From CAWFMO01 sp963817065 (GTDB lineage: Bacteria; Actinomycetota; Thermoleophilia; Solirubrobacterales; 70-9): DNA of 64,000 nucleotides. Under the pieces are notes generated by a model. That model was not told the DNA's origin. It was given only the letters and a program-made list of their open reading frames with translations, and did not search any database. Location of the stretch: positions 1,612,001-1,676,000 of the forward strand of contig CAWFMO010000001.1 of NCBI GenBank assembly GCA_963817065.1. The letters run 5' to 3'. Numbering within the stretch: the first letter of the stretch is position 1; each line of letters starts with the position of its first letter. Position numbers and translations under genes: made by a program. Positions 43,180 through 52,077 of this stretch are shown piece by piece.

Positions 43180-43838
43180 CTAGTCCTTGGCTTTCGGCTT
43201 GATCGTGAGTGCCACCGAGTTGACGACACTCGTCACGGGCGGGTCAACCGCCGGATCGTTCGGAGCGTCGGTGTCGTAGAACACGATGCCAGTTGCCCTT
43301 GACTTCGAACCCCGGAACAGATCGAGATCGAGTTGCCGACCGTACCCACGTACGGCGGCAGGAGGGTCGCGTCAGGGTTGTTGCACGGCGGCGGCGGCGG
43401 AGGCTGGGTCGCCGGATTGAACGAGCAGTCGATACAGGCGAGTTCGGCTGAATCGTCAGCGGTCCGATCGACTGACCAGCGAGGCCGCCGAAGAGGCCGA
43501 CCGGGTGCCGACGGGCGCAGATGATGTCGGCCCGAGATCGCCGGCGGCGCCAGCGGCGAGACCCGTGGTCTGGAGCGTGACGGCCACGCGGCCGATCGAC
43601 TTGTTCTTGCCGGTCTTGCCGAACGAGAGCGTGGTCGCCGAGCTTGCCGTCGAGGACCTGTCTCGACGCCGTGTCCGATCGCATCCGGGAACCGGCGGCG
43701 TTGACGGCCTTCGTGACGGTGGCCGGCCACCTTCTTCTTCTTCTTCTGCGCCTGAGCCGTGCCGCCGATCATCGCGCTGCCGAACAGCGCGACGACGGCC
43801 ACGGTGGCCCCCACAGAAAGTCGCTTCTTTGCGTTCAT
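43180..43838 (-). pseudogene. Frameshifted paralog of the secreted protein at 44026-44691
   Basis: Pieces of one protein appear in all three frames in the right order: MNAKKRLSVGATVAVVALFG and AQKKKKK; PDAIGHGVE; VLDGKL; TTLSFGKTGKNKSIGRVAV; VGLFGGLAGQSIGPLTIQ; FNPATQPPPPPPCNNPD; YVGTVGNS; GIVFYDTDAPNDP; and TSVVNSVALTIKPKAKD before TAG at 43182-43180. About seven single-base frame changes are needed, near 43730, 43690, 43665, 43645, 43510, 43445 and 43283. Residues are otherwise close to the intact neighbour. The start and ribosome-binding site (GGAGGGATTAATG) equal the paralog's. Recent decay or poor sequence quality are both possible. Confidence 0.8.
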
Positions 43839-43959
43839 TAATCCCTCCACTTGTGGCGCCGTGCCGCCCGCATATATACGCAGGGTTGCCCGTGACGCCG
43901 GCTTGATGTAACCGAGCAAACAACCGATCGCCCGAAAAGTCTCGCTGCCGGGAACGCAA

Positions 43960-43994
43960 AAGGCCGGCCCCCCGATGAAGCGGGGGCCGGCCTT
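43960..43994 (-). terminator. Intrinsic terminator after the secreted P-domain-like gene
   Basis: AAGGCCGGCCCCC pairs with GGGGGCCGGCCTT, thirteen pairs around a nine-base loop, and TTTTGCG follows on the minus strand. It lies 32 bases after the stop at 44026. Confidence 0.85.
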
Positions 43995-44025
43995 CGCTTG
44001 AAGCGGTGCTGCTGGCTGCCTTGGC

Positions 44026-44691
44026 TTACTTAGGAGCCTTGGCGGCCGTGACCTGCAGCCTGATGCTGTTGACGATGCTCGTCAGCGCCGGGTCCGGAGC
44101 GATCGCGTATCCGCGGTCGTAGACGTTGACGATGTAGTTGCCCTTCATGCGACCGCCGTTGAGCAGGTTGAGACCGGCGTTGCCAACGGTGCCCACGTAG
44201 GGCGCGTTGACGGTCTCGTCCGGATCGTCGCACGGAGGCGGCGGCGGAACCTGGGTCGCGGGGTTGTACGAACACGCCTCGAACGGCGAGTTCGGCTGAA
44301 TCGTCAGCGGTCCGATCGACTGACCAGCGAGTCCGCCGAAGAGGCCGACCGTGGTGCCGTCAGGCGCCGTGATGTTGGCGTCGAGGTCGCCCGCGGCGCC
44401 AGCGGCCAGACCGGTGGTCTGGAGCGTGACGGCCACGCGGCCGATCGACTTGTTCTTACCGGCCTTGCCGACCGTGAGCGTGGTCGCCAGCTTGCCGTCG
44501 AGGACCTTCTCGACGCCGTTTCCGATCGCATCCGGGACCGGGGCGTTGACGGTCTTCGTGACGGTGGCCGAGCCACCACCACCCTTCTTCTTCTTCTTCT
44601 GTGCGTCGGCGGTGCCACCGAAGATGGCTCCTCCGAGCAGCGCGACCGCGGCCACAACGGCACCGGTCGACATTCTCTTGCGTGCGTTCAT
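44026..44691 (-). CDS. Secreted protein with proprotein-convertase P-domain-like fold
   Basis: The 221-residue product has a signal peptide ending TADA, then a Lys cluster (QKKKKKGGGG) at the mature N-terminus. The rest resembles a P/Homo B domain: VPDAIGNGVEKVL, KNKSIGRVAVTLQTTG, DANITAPDGTTVGLFGG and the late MKGNYIVNVYDRG with SIVNSIRLQV. Such domains are beta-sandwiches found beside secreted proteases; no protease is present here. A Pro-rich loop with two Cys interrupts it. ATG 44691 follows GGAGGG. The broken copy downstream is its tandem duplicate. Confidence 0.78.
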   Translation of the reverse strand: MNARKRMSTGAVVAAVALLGGAIFGGTADAQKKKKKGGGGSATVTKTVNAPVPDAIGNGVEKVLDGKLATTLTVGKAGKNKSIGRVAVTLQTTGLAAGAAGDLDANITAPDGTTVGLFGGLAGQSIGPLTIQPNSPFEACSYNPATQVPPPPPCDDPDETVNAPYVGTVGNAGLNLLNGGRMKGNYIVNVYDRGYAIAPDPALTSIVNSIRLQVTAAKAPK

Positions 44692-44843
44692 TAATCCCTC
44701 CACTAGTGGGTGAAAATTGAGCGCCGACCGCCATTAAGCAATGCGGAGTCCGCGCCCACTAACTAACGGCCGGGAACACTCGCACAAATGTCCGCGGCCT
44801 GCTTTGTGAGCGACTCTTTTCCCTGCTCAGCGGGTGAAATCGT

Positions 44844-45596
44844 TCAACCGGCCGCGACCCGCTCGAGCACGTCGTCCGGGACGTTGAAGTTCGAGTGCAC
44901 CGACTCGACGTCGTCGTGCTCCTCGAGCGCGTCGATCAGGCGCATCAGGGCCGGAGCGTCGCCCTCGCCGACGTCGACCTCGTTCGCGGGCTCCATCGAG
45001 AGCTCGGCCGCGGTGATCTCGACCCCGGCGGCCTCGAGCGCGCTCCGGACGTCGCTCAGGGTCGCGGCGTCGGTGAGGACCTTGAGCACGTCGCCATCGA
45101 CGACCACGTCCTCGGCGCCGGCGTCGATCGCCGGCATCGTGTCCTCCTCCCCGTAGCGCTCGCCGTCGAGCAGGATCACGCCGCGTTTGGCGAACTGCCA
45201 GGCGACCGACCCGGGCTCGCCGAGGCTGCCGCCGTGGCGCTCGAAGGCGTGGCGGATCTCAGAGCCGGTGCGGTTGCGGTTGTCGGTCAGCGTCTCGACC
45301 AGGATCGCGGCGCCGCCGGAGCCGTAGCCCTCGTAGGTGACGCCCTCGATCGCCGCCGCGTCGGAGCCCTCGCCGGTGCCGCGGTCGATCGCCCGCTGGA
45401 TGTTGTCCTTGGGCATCGAGTTGTCGCGCGCCTTCTGGACCGCGAGCCCGAGGGTCGGGTTCGAGTCGACGTCGCCGCCCCCGTCGCGCGCCGCGACCGT
45501 TATCGCGCGCGCGAGCTTGGTGAACAGCTTGCCGCGCTTGGCGTCGGCGGCGCCCTTCTTGTGCTTGATCGAGGACCACTTCGAATGACCTGACAT
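44844..45596 (-). CDS. yebC: YebC/PmpR-family transcription or translation regulator
   Basis: The family start MSGHSKWSSIKHKKGAADAKRGKLF and the segments ARDNSMPKDNIQRAIDRGTG and YEGYGPGG-like YEGYGSGGAAILVE are all present over 250 residues. YebC proteins bind DNA in some species and help ribosomes at proline stretches in others. In many actinobacteria yebC sits directly before ruvC-ruvA-ruvB; here the tandem secreted-protein pair separates them. Start ATG at 45596. Confidence 0.94.
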   Translation of the reverse strand: MSGHSKWSSIKHKKGAADAKRGKLFTKLARAITVAARDGGGDVDSNPTLGLAVQKARDNSMPKDNIQRAIDRGTGEGSDAAAIEGVTYEGYGSGGAAILVETLTDNRNRTGSEIRHAFERHGGSLGEPGSVAWQFAKRGVILLDGERYGEEDTMPAIDAGAEDVVVDGDVLKVLTDAATLSDVRSALEAAGVEITAAELSMEPANEVDVGEGDAPALMRLIDALEEHDDVESVHSNFNVPDDVLERVAAG

Positions 45597-45627
45597 GGCC
45601 CCGATTGTATGAATCGCGCCCCGAGGG

Positions 45628-47139
45628 CTACTTGCGCTTGCGCTTCTTGCGCTTGCACTTCTTCTTCTTGCTCCCCTTCTTCTTCTTCTTCTTCTTGCAC
45701 TTCTTCGCCGGGGCGGTGGGAGTCGGTGCCGGGGTGACGGTGACGCCCGGCGCGGGTACGGGCGGCACGAGCTCGAAGGCGCCCGAATCGCAGGCCACGC
45801 CCTGGGGTCGCGGGACGCCGCGTTGGTCGGTCGCGGGGCAGCCCGTGGTGTGGTCGATCGCAACGCTGCATGTGAGCAACGGCAGCGTCAGCGTTGGCCC
45901 GCCGTTGGCGGAGAGGGGTCCGACGCACGGTTGATTCTGTGCGATGTCCTCGAGCGCGACGTCGCCGACGGCATTGAACCCGTTGCAAGCCCCGCCGAGC
46001 ACGTTGCCGCCCTGAGAGGTGAACGGAAAGCCACCACAGTCCGAACCGGGGCCTGGATTAGGCCCGTCGAAGCCGACTGAGTTGTCCACCAGCAGCGAGT
46101 TCCGGACCGTGAAGGCCACGTCTCCGTTCTGCAGCGCTCCGCTGCCCTCCGGCCCGGTGTTGTCGACGTTCGCCTTGTTTCGGGTGAACGTGCTGCTGAT
46201 GACGTTCATCGCCGTCGTCCCCCCACCGAAGCTGTCGATCGCGCCGCCGAACCCGGCCGCGGTGTTGCCGTCGAAGCTGGAATTGGTGACCGTCATGACC
46301 GTGTCGAGCTCGGCCGAGCCCATAGGAACGTCCCCCTGGTTGGCGATCGCCCCGCCGCCGCCGCCGGGGATACCCACGTTCGTGGCCTTGTTCCGGTCGA
46401 AGGTCGAATTCGAGATCGCGACGTTTGCCCCGCCTTGGAACGGTGTCAACGCCGCGACCGCTCCGCCGCGATCCACGGCGCTGTTGTTGACGAAGGATGC
46501 GTTCTCGATCGTCAGATCCGTTTGAACCAGGATCGCGCCGCCCACGCCGCTGCCCGTGAACGTCGCGTTGTCCTCGAACCGGACATTCTGAAGAGCCAGC
46601 GACCCGCCCGAGGATGGCGCCAGGATCGCGCCCCCGGAATTGCCGTTTTCCGCCCCGGGGTTTCCATCGGCGAGCGTAGTCGCCCTCCCGCCGGTGAAGT
46701 TGATCCCCTGAATCGTGACCGCGGCGGGGCTCTGGACCTCGAGGATCCGATAGAAGGTGCTCGGCGCCTGGATGGTCGTCTGCCCGGGGCCCGCCCCGTT
46801 GATGGTCAGATTCGATTCCGCGATCGTGCCGGCGATGTTCACGTAGTCAAGATCGCCGTGGTCGTTGTCGTCGAACCCGTTCTCGCCCGCGAGCGTCAGG
46901 TGGTAGGTGCCGGGGAGCAGGTTGATCACCGACGTTTCGCCGACCGTGCGCGCCGCTTCCATCGCCCCCCGTAGGTTGCAGCTGGAAGGGTTGTTCGGGA
47001 GGCACACCGGGGTGGGGTCGGCGTCGCCGAAGTCGCCGACCGTGTAAGTCGCGGCAGATGCGCTGCTCGCCGATCCGAGTGCCGCGCATACGGCGATCGC
47101 CGCGACCGCGCCTATCCGAGTCCGCCTGCTCTTCAGCAT
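45628..47139 (-). CDS. Secreted parallel beta-helix protein with basic two-Cys tail
   Basis: A signal peptide ending ASAA is followed by a CSLREA-like opening (CNLRGAMEAARTVGETSVINL) and repeated strands with GGAI and NSTF/NASF motifs (GGAILVQTDLTIENASFVNN, GGAIANQG, NSSFDGNTAAGFGGAI), the pattern of right-handed beta-helices. A closing segment GPLSANGGPTLTLPLL to TDQRGVPRPQGVACDSGAFE is typical of the choice-of-anchor proteins. After a Pro/Thr linker the chain ends in a Lys tail with two Cys 13 residues apart. The ATG at 47139 follows GGGGGCGGG. Ligand unknown. Confidence 0.82.
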   Translation of the reverse strand: MLKSRRTRIGAVAAIAVCAALGSASSASAATYTVGDFGDADPTPVCLPNNPSSCNLRGAMEAARTVGETSVINLLPGTYHLTLAGENGFDDNDHGDLDYVNIAGTIAESNLTINGAGPGQTTIQAPSTFYRILEVQSPAAVTIQGINFTGGRATTLADGNPGAENGNSGGAILAPSSGGSLALQNVRFEDNATFTGSGVGGAILVQTDLTIENASFVNNSAVDRGGAVAALTPFQGGANVAISNSTFDRNKATNVGIPGGGGGAIANQGDVPMGSAELDTVMTVTNSSFDGNTAAGFGGAIDSFGGGTTAMNVISSTFTRNKANVDNTGPEGSGALQNGDVAFTVRNSLLVDNSVGFDGPNPGPGSDCGGFPFTSQGGNVLGGACNGFNAVGDVALEDIAQNQPCVGPLSANGGPTLTLPLLTCSVAIDHTTGCPATDQRGVPRPQGVACDSGAFELVPPVPAPGVTVTPAPTPTAPAKKCKKKKKKKGSKKKKCKRKKRKRK

Positions 47140-47192
47140 CCCGCCCCCTGCGTTAGATGACAATGCCTTGACCCTAGCACCGGAGGACTGGG

Positions 47193-48296
47193 TCAAACGA
47201 CGAAGCGTCCGTCCTCCTGGAGCAGCTCGCCGTCGACCTCGATCTTGCCGCCCTTGCGCAGGTCGCAGATCATGTCCCAGTGGACCGCGGACTCGTTGAC
47301 GCCGCCGGTGTCCGGGTAGGACGCGCCTACCGCGAGGTGGACGGTGCCGCCGATCTTCTCGTCGAGCAGGATCTCGCCGGTGCCCTCTGTGATCCCGTAG
47401 TTGGTCCCGATCCCGAGCTCGCCGAGGCGGCGCGAGCCCTCGTCGGTGTCGAGCATCTTGATCAGGAAGTCCTCGCCGCGCTCGGCGCTCGCGTCGACGA
47501 CCCTTCCGCCCTCGAAGCGGAACCTGACGCCCGAGACCTCGCGCCCGGCGTAGGTCGCCGGGAGGTGGAAGGTGACCTCGCCCTCGGCCGAGTCCTCGAT
47601 CGGGCCGGTGAAGAACTCGCCGTCGGGCATGTTGTGCTTGCCGCCGGCGGCGATGAAGGTCCGCCCCGCGATCCCGAGCTTGAGGTCGGTTCCCTCGCCG
47701 GTGACGTGGACCTCCTCCCTGCCCTGGATCCACTCGGAGAGCCGCTCGGTCTCCTTCGAGGTCTGCTTCCAGGCATCGACCGGGTCGGGCTCGGTCGCGA
47801 GGCAGGCGCCGTAGTAGAAGTCCTCGAACTCCGCCAGGCTCATCCCCGCCTCGGACGCGTAGGCGTTGGTCGGGAACAGCGTCAGCGCCCAGCGGTACTC
47901 GCCGGCGGCGCTGCGCTCCATCATCTTCTGCATCAGGTCCTTGCGCGCGGCCTGGCGGCGCTGCTGTTTCTCCGGGTCGACCCGCGAGAGCTCGCGGTTG
48001 TTGGACGAGGCCATGACCGCGATCCGCACGTCGGCCTCCTCGACGGCCCAGCGCGCAGGCGGCGCGATCCAGTCGAGCTGAACATCGGAGGCGTTGGCGA
48101 AGAGAACGTGCTGCATGCCCTCGGCGCCCATGTTGAAGATCGGATGGCCCCCCGCCTTGAGGACCTCCTCGTATACGGCGAGCAGCAAGGGCTCGGCCGC
48201 CGACTCGCCCTCGATCGTGCATACGTCGCCCTCCTTCACCCCGGCCGAGTGCTGGACCAGGATCCGCGCGAGGGCGTCAACCCGTGGATCCCTCAC
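47193..48296 (-). CDS. M29-family aminopeptidase
   Basis: The 367-residue protein matches thermophilic aminopeptidases of family M29 (AmpS/AmpT): GEGTDLKLGIAGR, NMPDGEFFTGPIEDS (metal Glu), GIGTNYGITEGTGEILLDEKIGGTVHLAVG and VHWDMICDLR near the C-terminus with metal ligands. It is a dimeric cobalt/zinc cytosolic peptidase that removes N-terminal residues. The GTG at 48296 overlaps the pdxT stop as GTGA, so it is in the pdxS-pdxT operon. Confidence 0.9.
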   Translation of the reverse strand: MRDPRVDALARILVQHSAGVKEGDVCTIEGESAAEPLLLAVYEEVLKAGGHPIFNMGAEGMQHVLFANASDVQLDWIAPPARWAVEEADVRIAVMASSNNRELSRVDPEKQQRRQAARKDLMQKMMERSAAGEYRWALTLFPTNAYASEAGMSLAEFEDFYYGACLATEPDPVDAWKQTSKETERLSEWIQGREEVHVTGEGTDLKLGIAGRTFIAAGGKHNMPDGEFFTGPIEDSAEGEVTFHLPATYAGREVSGVRFRFEGGRVVDASAERGEDFLIKMLDTDEGSRRLGELGIGTNYGITEGTGEILLDEKIGGTVHLAVGASYPDTGGVNESAVHWDMICDLRKGGKIEVDGELLQEDGRFVV

Positions 48297-48868
48297 GCGC
48301 GCTCCTTCGCCGCTTCGGTGGACGTCGTCACCATCGCCGTGAACAGGGCGTGGAAGCGCGAGTCGTCGGTCAGCTCTGGGTGGAAGGCGCAGGTCAGCAG
48401 GCCGGGCTCGCGGGTCGCGACCGGGTGGCCGTCGATCTCCGCCAGCACCTCGACATCGTCGCCGGCGTCCTCCACCCAAGGCGAACGGATGAAGACCGCG
48501 CGCAGCGGCTCCTCGCCGATCCCCTCGACCGGTAGGTCGGCCTCGAAGCTCGCGAGCTGGCGGCCGAAGGCGTTGCGGCGGCATGCGTAGTCGCCGATCC
48601 CGAGGTGGTCGCGGTCGCAGACGATCATCCCGGCACAGGAGCCGAGGATCGGCTTTCCCGAAGCGTGGAAGTCGGTCACCGCGCGGTCGAGCCCGTCGCG
48701 CTGCATCCCCATCGCGATCGTCGTGCTCTCGCCGCCGGGGATCACGAGGCCGTCGAGATCCAGCAGCTGCTCCGGCTCGCGGACCTCGGTGGTCTCGGCG
48801 CCGAGCCCCTCGAGCATCCGCCGGTGGGCCGCGAAGTCCCCCTGAACTGCGAGAACGCCGACCTTCAC
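48293..48868 (-). CDS. pdxT: Pyridoxal 5'-phosphate synthase glutaminase subunit
   Basis: PdxT supplies ammonia to PdxS for vitamin B6 synthesis. The class I amidotransferase triad is in PGGESTT, GSCAGM (Cys78) and AFHPEL. The N-terminus MKVGVLAVQGDFAAH is typical with a GTG start at 48868 that overlaps the pdxS stop as GTGA. Length 191 residues. Confidence 0.95.
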   Translation of the reverse strand: MKVGVLAVQGDFAAHRRMLEGLGAETTEVREPEQLLDLDGLVIPGGESTTIAMGMQRDGLDRAVTDFHASGKPILGSCAGMIVCDRDHLGIGDYACRRNAFGRQLASFEADLPVEGIGEEPLRAVFIRSPWVEDAGDDVEVLAEIDGHPVATREPGLLTCAFHPELTDDSRFHALFTAMVTTSTEAAKERA

Positions 48869-49752
48869 GCGCCGCGGTGCTGGAGCAGCGCGTCGGCCTC
48901 GGCGAGCTCGGAGATCTCGAGCCCGGGCATCGCCTCGCCGAGCGCCTCGGAGGCGGCCGCGACCCGTTCGGGGTCGTTGAAGTGCGTCGTCGCCTCGACG
49001 ATCGCCTTCGCGCGGGCCGGCGGGTCGTCGCTCTTGAAGATCCCCGAGCCGACGAAGTTGCCCTCGGCGCCGAGCTGCATCATCAGCGCCGCGTCGGCGG
49101 GGGTCGCGATCCCGCCCGCGCAGAAGAGCGGCACGGGAAGCCAGGAGCGCTCGGCGACCTCGCGGACGACCTCGATCGGCGCCGCGTGTTGCTTGGCGGC
49201 CGAGGCGAGCTGCTCGGGGCCCAGCGACGCGAGCCACTTGATCCCGCCGGTGATCTCGCGCATATGGCGGACGGCCTCGACGATGTTGCCGGTCCCGGCC
49301 TCGCCCTTTGAACGGATCATCGCCGCGCCCTCGCCGACCCGCCGCAGCGCCTCGCCGAGGTTGGTCGCGCCGCAGACGAACGGGACCTCGAAGGCGAGCT
49401 TGTCGATGTGATTGGCCTCGTCGGCCGGCGTCAGGACCTCGGACTCGTCGATGTAGTCGACCTCGAGCGCCTGCAGGACCTGCGCCTCGGCGAAGTGGCC
49501 GATTCGCGCTTTCGCCATCACCGGGATCGAGACGGACTCCTGGATCTCCTTGATCATCCGCGGGTTCGACATCCGCGCCACGCCGCCGTCGCGGCGGATG
49601 TCGGCGGGAACCCGCTCGAGCGCCATCACCGCCGTCGCGCCGGCGTCCTCGGCGATCCGGGCGTGCTCGGCGTTGACGACGTCCATGATCACCCCGCCCT
49701 TGAGCATCTCGGCGAGACCGGTCTTGACGCGGAATGTCGCGCGTTCAGCCAT
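48865..49752 (-). CDS. pdxS: Pyridoxal 5'-phosphate synthase lyase subunit
   Basis: PdxS condenses ribose 5-phosphate, glyceraldehyde 3-phosphate and ammonia into PLP. Family segments include GGVIMDVVNAEHARIAEDAGA, the lysine in VMAKARIGHF, and MIRSKGEAGTGN holding the second catalytic lysine. Length 295 is normal. A -10-like TAATAT ends six bases before the ATG, so the message may lack a leader. Confidence 0.96.
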   Translation of the reverse strand: MAERATFRVKTGLAEMLKGGVIMDVVNAEHARIAEDAGATAVMALERVPADIRRDGGVARMSNPRMIKEIQESVSIPVMAKARIGHFAEAQVLQALEVDYIDESEVLTPADEANHIDKLAFEVPFVCGATNLGEALRRVGEGAAMIRSKGEAGTGNIVEAVRHMREITGGIKWLASLGPEQLASAAKQHAAPIEVVREVAERSWLPVPLFCAGGIATPADAALMMQLGAEGNFVGSGIFKSDDPPARAKAIVEATTHFNDPERVAAASEALGEAMPGLEISELAEADALLQHRGA

Positions 49753-49758
49753 GCACCC

Positions 49759-49764
49759 ATATTA
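49759..49764 (-). promoter_or_regulatory. Candidate -10 box for pdxS
   Basis: TAATAT lies six bases upstream of the pdxS ATG, placing the transcription start at or next to the start codon (leaderless mRNA). A clear -35 was not found. Confidence 0.45.
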
Positions 49765-49802
49765 AGACGGCCAAGGGTTCCCAGGGCAACGGCGCCCCAA
49801 AC

Positions 49803-49838
49803 CCGGCATCCCCGGACGCGAAGCGGAGGAGATGCCGG
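49803..49838 (-). terminator. Hairpin after the RpiR regulator gene
   Basis: CCGGCATC (49838-49831 on the minus strand) pairs with GATGCCGG (49810-49803) around a 20-base loop, seven bases past the regulator stop. There is only a weak T stretch (GGGTTTGGGG), so its strength is uncertain. Confidence 0.45.
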
Positions 49839-49844
49839 TGGGTG

Positions 49845-50705
49845 CTACTTGAGCTTGAAGGCGCGGATGCGATCGCGGTGCGCGGCCTCGTCCTTGGCGT
49901 AGACGCCGTGGGCGAGGGCCTGGACGAGCGCCATCAGCGCCGCGTTCGAGCGGATGTAGGACGGGCTCGAAGACGAGTAGTAGAGCATCAGCTCGGCGTG
50001 CTCGGCGACGTCGGAGAGCGTCGCGTCGGTGATCGCGAGCGTCCGCGCGCGGCGGTGGCGGGCGAGCTTCAGGGCGCGTAGGACGAGCGGGTGCGCCTTG
50101 CCGGCGGAGATCGCGACGACGACGCAGTCCTCGTCCATCCGGTTGAGGCGGCCGAGCGCCTCCTGGTTGGTCGAGGCGACGATCTCGGCGCGGATGTCGA
50201 GCAGCCCGAGCAGGTGGCGCAGGTAGCTCGCGAAGAAGGCCATCTGCTCGACGCCGACGATCAATACCCGGCGCGCGTTGGCGAGCGCCGAGACCGAAGC
50301 CTCGATCTGCTCGCGGGTCAGGTTGCGGGCGGTGTCCTCGACGTTGGCGTGGTCGGAGCCGAGCGAGGCCTCGAAGTCGGAGTGGTCGAAGCTGAACAGC
50401 GGGTTCTCGTCGGTCGCGCCGTTGCCGTTGCCGGCGACCTTGTGTCGGTATTCCTCGATCGCGGCCTGCTGGAGCTCCGGGTAGCCCTCGAACCCGAGCG
50501 CCTGCGAAAAGCGGACGACGGTCGAGGACGAGGTGCTGGCGCGGCGCGCGAGCTCCTCGGCGGTCTGGAAGGCGGCTTCGTCGAGGTGGTCGACGATGTA
50601 GCGCGCGACTTCCTTCTGCGAGCGCGAGAACTCGTCGAAGCGCTCGGTGATGTACTCGGAGAGGCTCTTGCGAGCGGGGGTGTTTCGTGTCGCAGTTCGG
50701 GCCAC
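49845..50705 (-). CDS. MurR/RpiR-family transcriptional regulator with SIS domain
   Basis: The N-terminal HTH (KSLSEYITERFDEFSRSQKEV, TAEELARRASTSSSTVVRFSQALGF) is followed by a SIS sugar-phosphate isomerase fold (ARRVLIVGVEQMAFFASYLRHLL, CVVVAISAGKAHPLVLRALKLA). Such regulators sense sugar phosphates and control sugar or cell-wall genes. Length 286 with a GTG start at 50705. Its target is not clear from the context: pdxS lies downstream and a small membrane gene is divergent. Confidence 0.88.
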   Translation of the reverse strand: MARTATRNTPARKSLSEYITERFDEFSRSQKEVARYIVDHLDEAAFQTAEELARRASTSSSTVVRFSQALGFEGYPELQQAAIEEYRHKVAGNGNGATDENPLFSFDHSDFEASLGSDHANVEDTARNLTREQIEASVSALANARRVLIVGVEQMAFFASYLRHLLGLLDIRAEIVASTNQEALGRLNRMDEDCVVVAISAGKAHPLVLRALKLARHRRARTLAITDATLSDVAEHAELMLYYSSSSPSYIRSNAALMALVQALAHGVYAKDEAAHRDRIRAFKLK

Positions 50706-50767
50706 GGCGGTCCATTTCTCTGCCCCTGCCCGTTTCCCTGCCCGCGATCTGCTTTTGTTGCGTGGCG

Positions 50768-51163
50768 ATGACGCTCGAGAAGCTGCTGCGGCGCACAAAT
50801 CGCAACATGATCGCCTTCGATCTCGCGCTCGGAAGCTCGGCGCTGCTCGCTCCCGCGGCGACGCTCCGGGTGCTCGGCCACGACGAGCCGAGCGAGGACG
50901 CCAAGCACCTCTTCCAGCGCTGCGGCCCGATCTGGCTGACCTTCGCGGCCGCTCATCTGATCGCCGAGCGCCGCGGCAGCGCCAGCGACTGGTGGGCGCT
51001 CGCCTGGCTGCGGGGGACCGAGCTCGCGACCGACGCCGTCTGGTCGCGCTCGCCGGCGGTCTCGCGCCCCGGAGCCAAGGCGGGGCTGGTGATGGCGGGT
51101 GTCGGCAACCTCGCGATGGCGGCCGGTTTCGCTTACATGGCGAGTGAGGGCGCGAGGCGATGA
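50768..51163 (+). CDS. Small membrane protein upstream of zinc metalloprotease
   Basis: The 131-residue protein (MTLEKLLRRTNRNMIAFDLALG) has about three hydrophobic segments: FDLALGSSALLAPAATL, IWLTFAAAHLIAE and KAGLVMAGVGNLAMAAGFAY. No known motif was recognised. Its stop overlaps the start of the metalloprotease as ATGA, so the two are translated together. An upstream ATG at 50687 would add 27 Cys-rich residues and is less likely. Confidence 0.65.
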   Translation: MTLEKLLRRTNRNMIAFDLALGSSALLAPAATLRVLGHDEPSEDAKHLFQRCGPIWLTFAAAHLIAERRGSASDWWALAWLRGTELATDAVWSRSPAVSRPGAKAGLVMAGVGNLAMAAGFAYMASEGARR

Positions 51164-52071
51164 AGTGGCGAAAGACCAAGAACCCGGACCTGATCGACCA
51201 GCGCGGTGGCGGCGGCGGGCGCGCGGGCGGCTTTCCGATGCCGACCGGGAAAGCCGGCGCCGGCGGCCTCGGCATCGCCGGGATCATCATCTTCATCCTG
51301 ATCCAGGTCCTCGGCGGCGGCGGTGGCGGAGGGAGCGGCGGCGGCTTCGAGATCCCGGGCGGGTTCGGGTCGCAGGTCCAGGCGCCCGGCGCCGAGGACC
51401 CGCAGGCGATCCCACCCAAGCAGGATCCGCAGCTCGAGCTGAAGCAGTTCTCGAGCTACGTCCAGAAGGACGCACAGGACATGTGGGAGGGCATCTTCGA
51501 GCAGCAGGGAGCGCCCTACGAGCGCGCCAAGCTCGTCCTCTACGACGGCGGCGTCGACACCGGCTGCGGCAGCGCGACCTCCGCCGTCGGCCCGTTCTAC
51601 TGCCCCGCCGACCAGGGCGTCTACCTCGACCTCTCCTTCTACCAGCAGATGTCCGACCAGCTCGGGGCACCGGGCGACTTCGCCTGGGCCTACGTGATCG
51701 CCCACGAGATGGGCCACCACGTCCAGCAGCAGGAGGGCACGAGCGACCGCGTGCATTCCGAGGAGCAGCGGAGCAGCGAGGAGGACGCGAACGAGCTCTC
51801 GGTGCGGCTCGAGCTCCAGGCCGACTGCTACTCCGGCGTCTGGGCGAAGACGGTGTTCGCCGAGGGCGCCCTCGAGCAGGGCGACATCGAGGAGGCCTTC
51901 GGCGCCGCCGAGGCGGTCGGTGACGACCGCCTCCAGCAGAAGTCCGGCGGCGGGATCGACCCCGACAGCTTCACCCACGGGACCTCGGAGCAGCGGCGCA
52001 AATGGTTCACGACCGGATACGAGTCCGGCGAGCCGGCGAGCTGCGACACGTTCAGCCCCGACGAGGTCTAG
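51160..52071 (+). CDS. Membrane-anchored neutral zinc metallopeptidase (YpfJ-like)
   Basis: A short cytoplasmic segment with GGGGG, one membrane helix (GLGIAGIIIFILIQVLG), then the extracellular peptidase domain. The zinc motif HEMGHHVQ is near residue 183 and the third ligand lies in LELQADCYSGVW. FYCPADQGVYLDLSFY and two Cys pairs are typical of the putative neutral zinc metallopeptidase family. Length 303. Substrates are unknown; processing of envelope proteins is possible. ATG 51160 overlaps the upstream gene. Confidence 0.88.
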   Translation: MKWRKTKNPDLIDQRGGGGGRAGGFPMPTGKAGAGGLGIAGIIIFILIQVLGGGGGGGSGGGFEIPGGFGSQVQAPGAEDPQAIPPKQDPQLELKQFSSYVQKDAQDMWEGIFEQQGAPYERAKLVLYDGGVDTGCGSATSAVGPFYCPADQGVYLDLSFYQQMSDQLGAPGDFAWAYVIAHEMGHHVQQQEGTSDRVHSEEQRSSEEDANELSVRLELQADCYSGVWAKTVFAEGALEQGDIEEAFGAAEAVGDDRLQQKSGGGIDPDSFTHGTSEQRRKWFTTGYESGEPASCDTFSPDEV

Positions 52072-52077
52072 AGCGAT

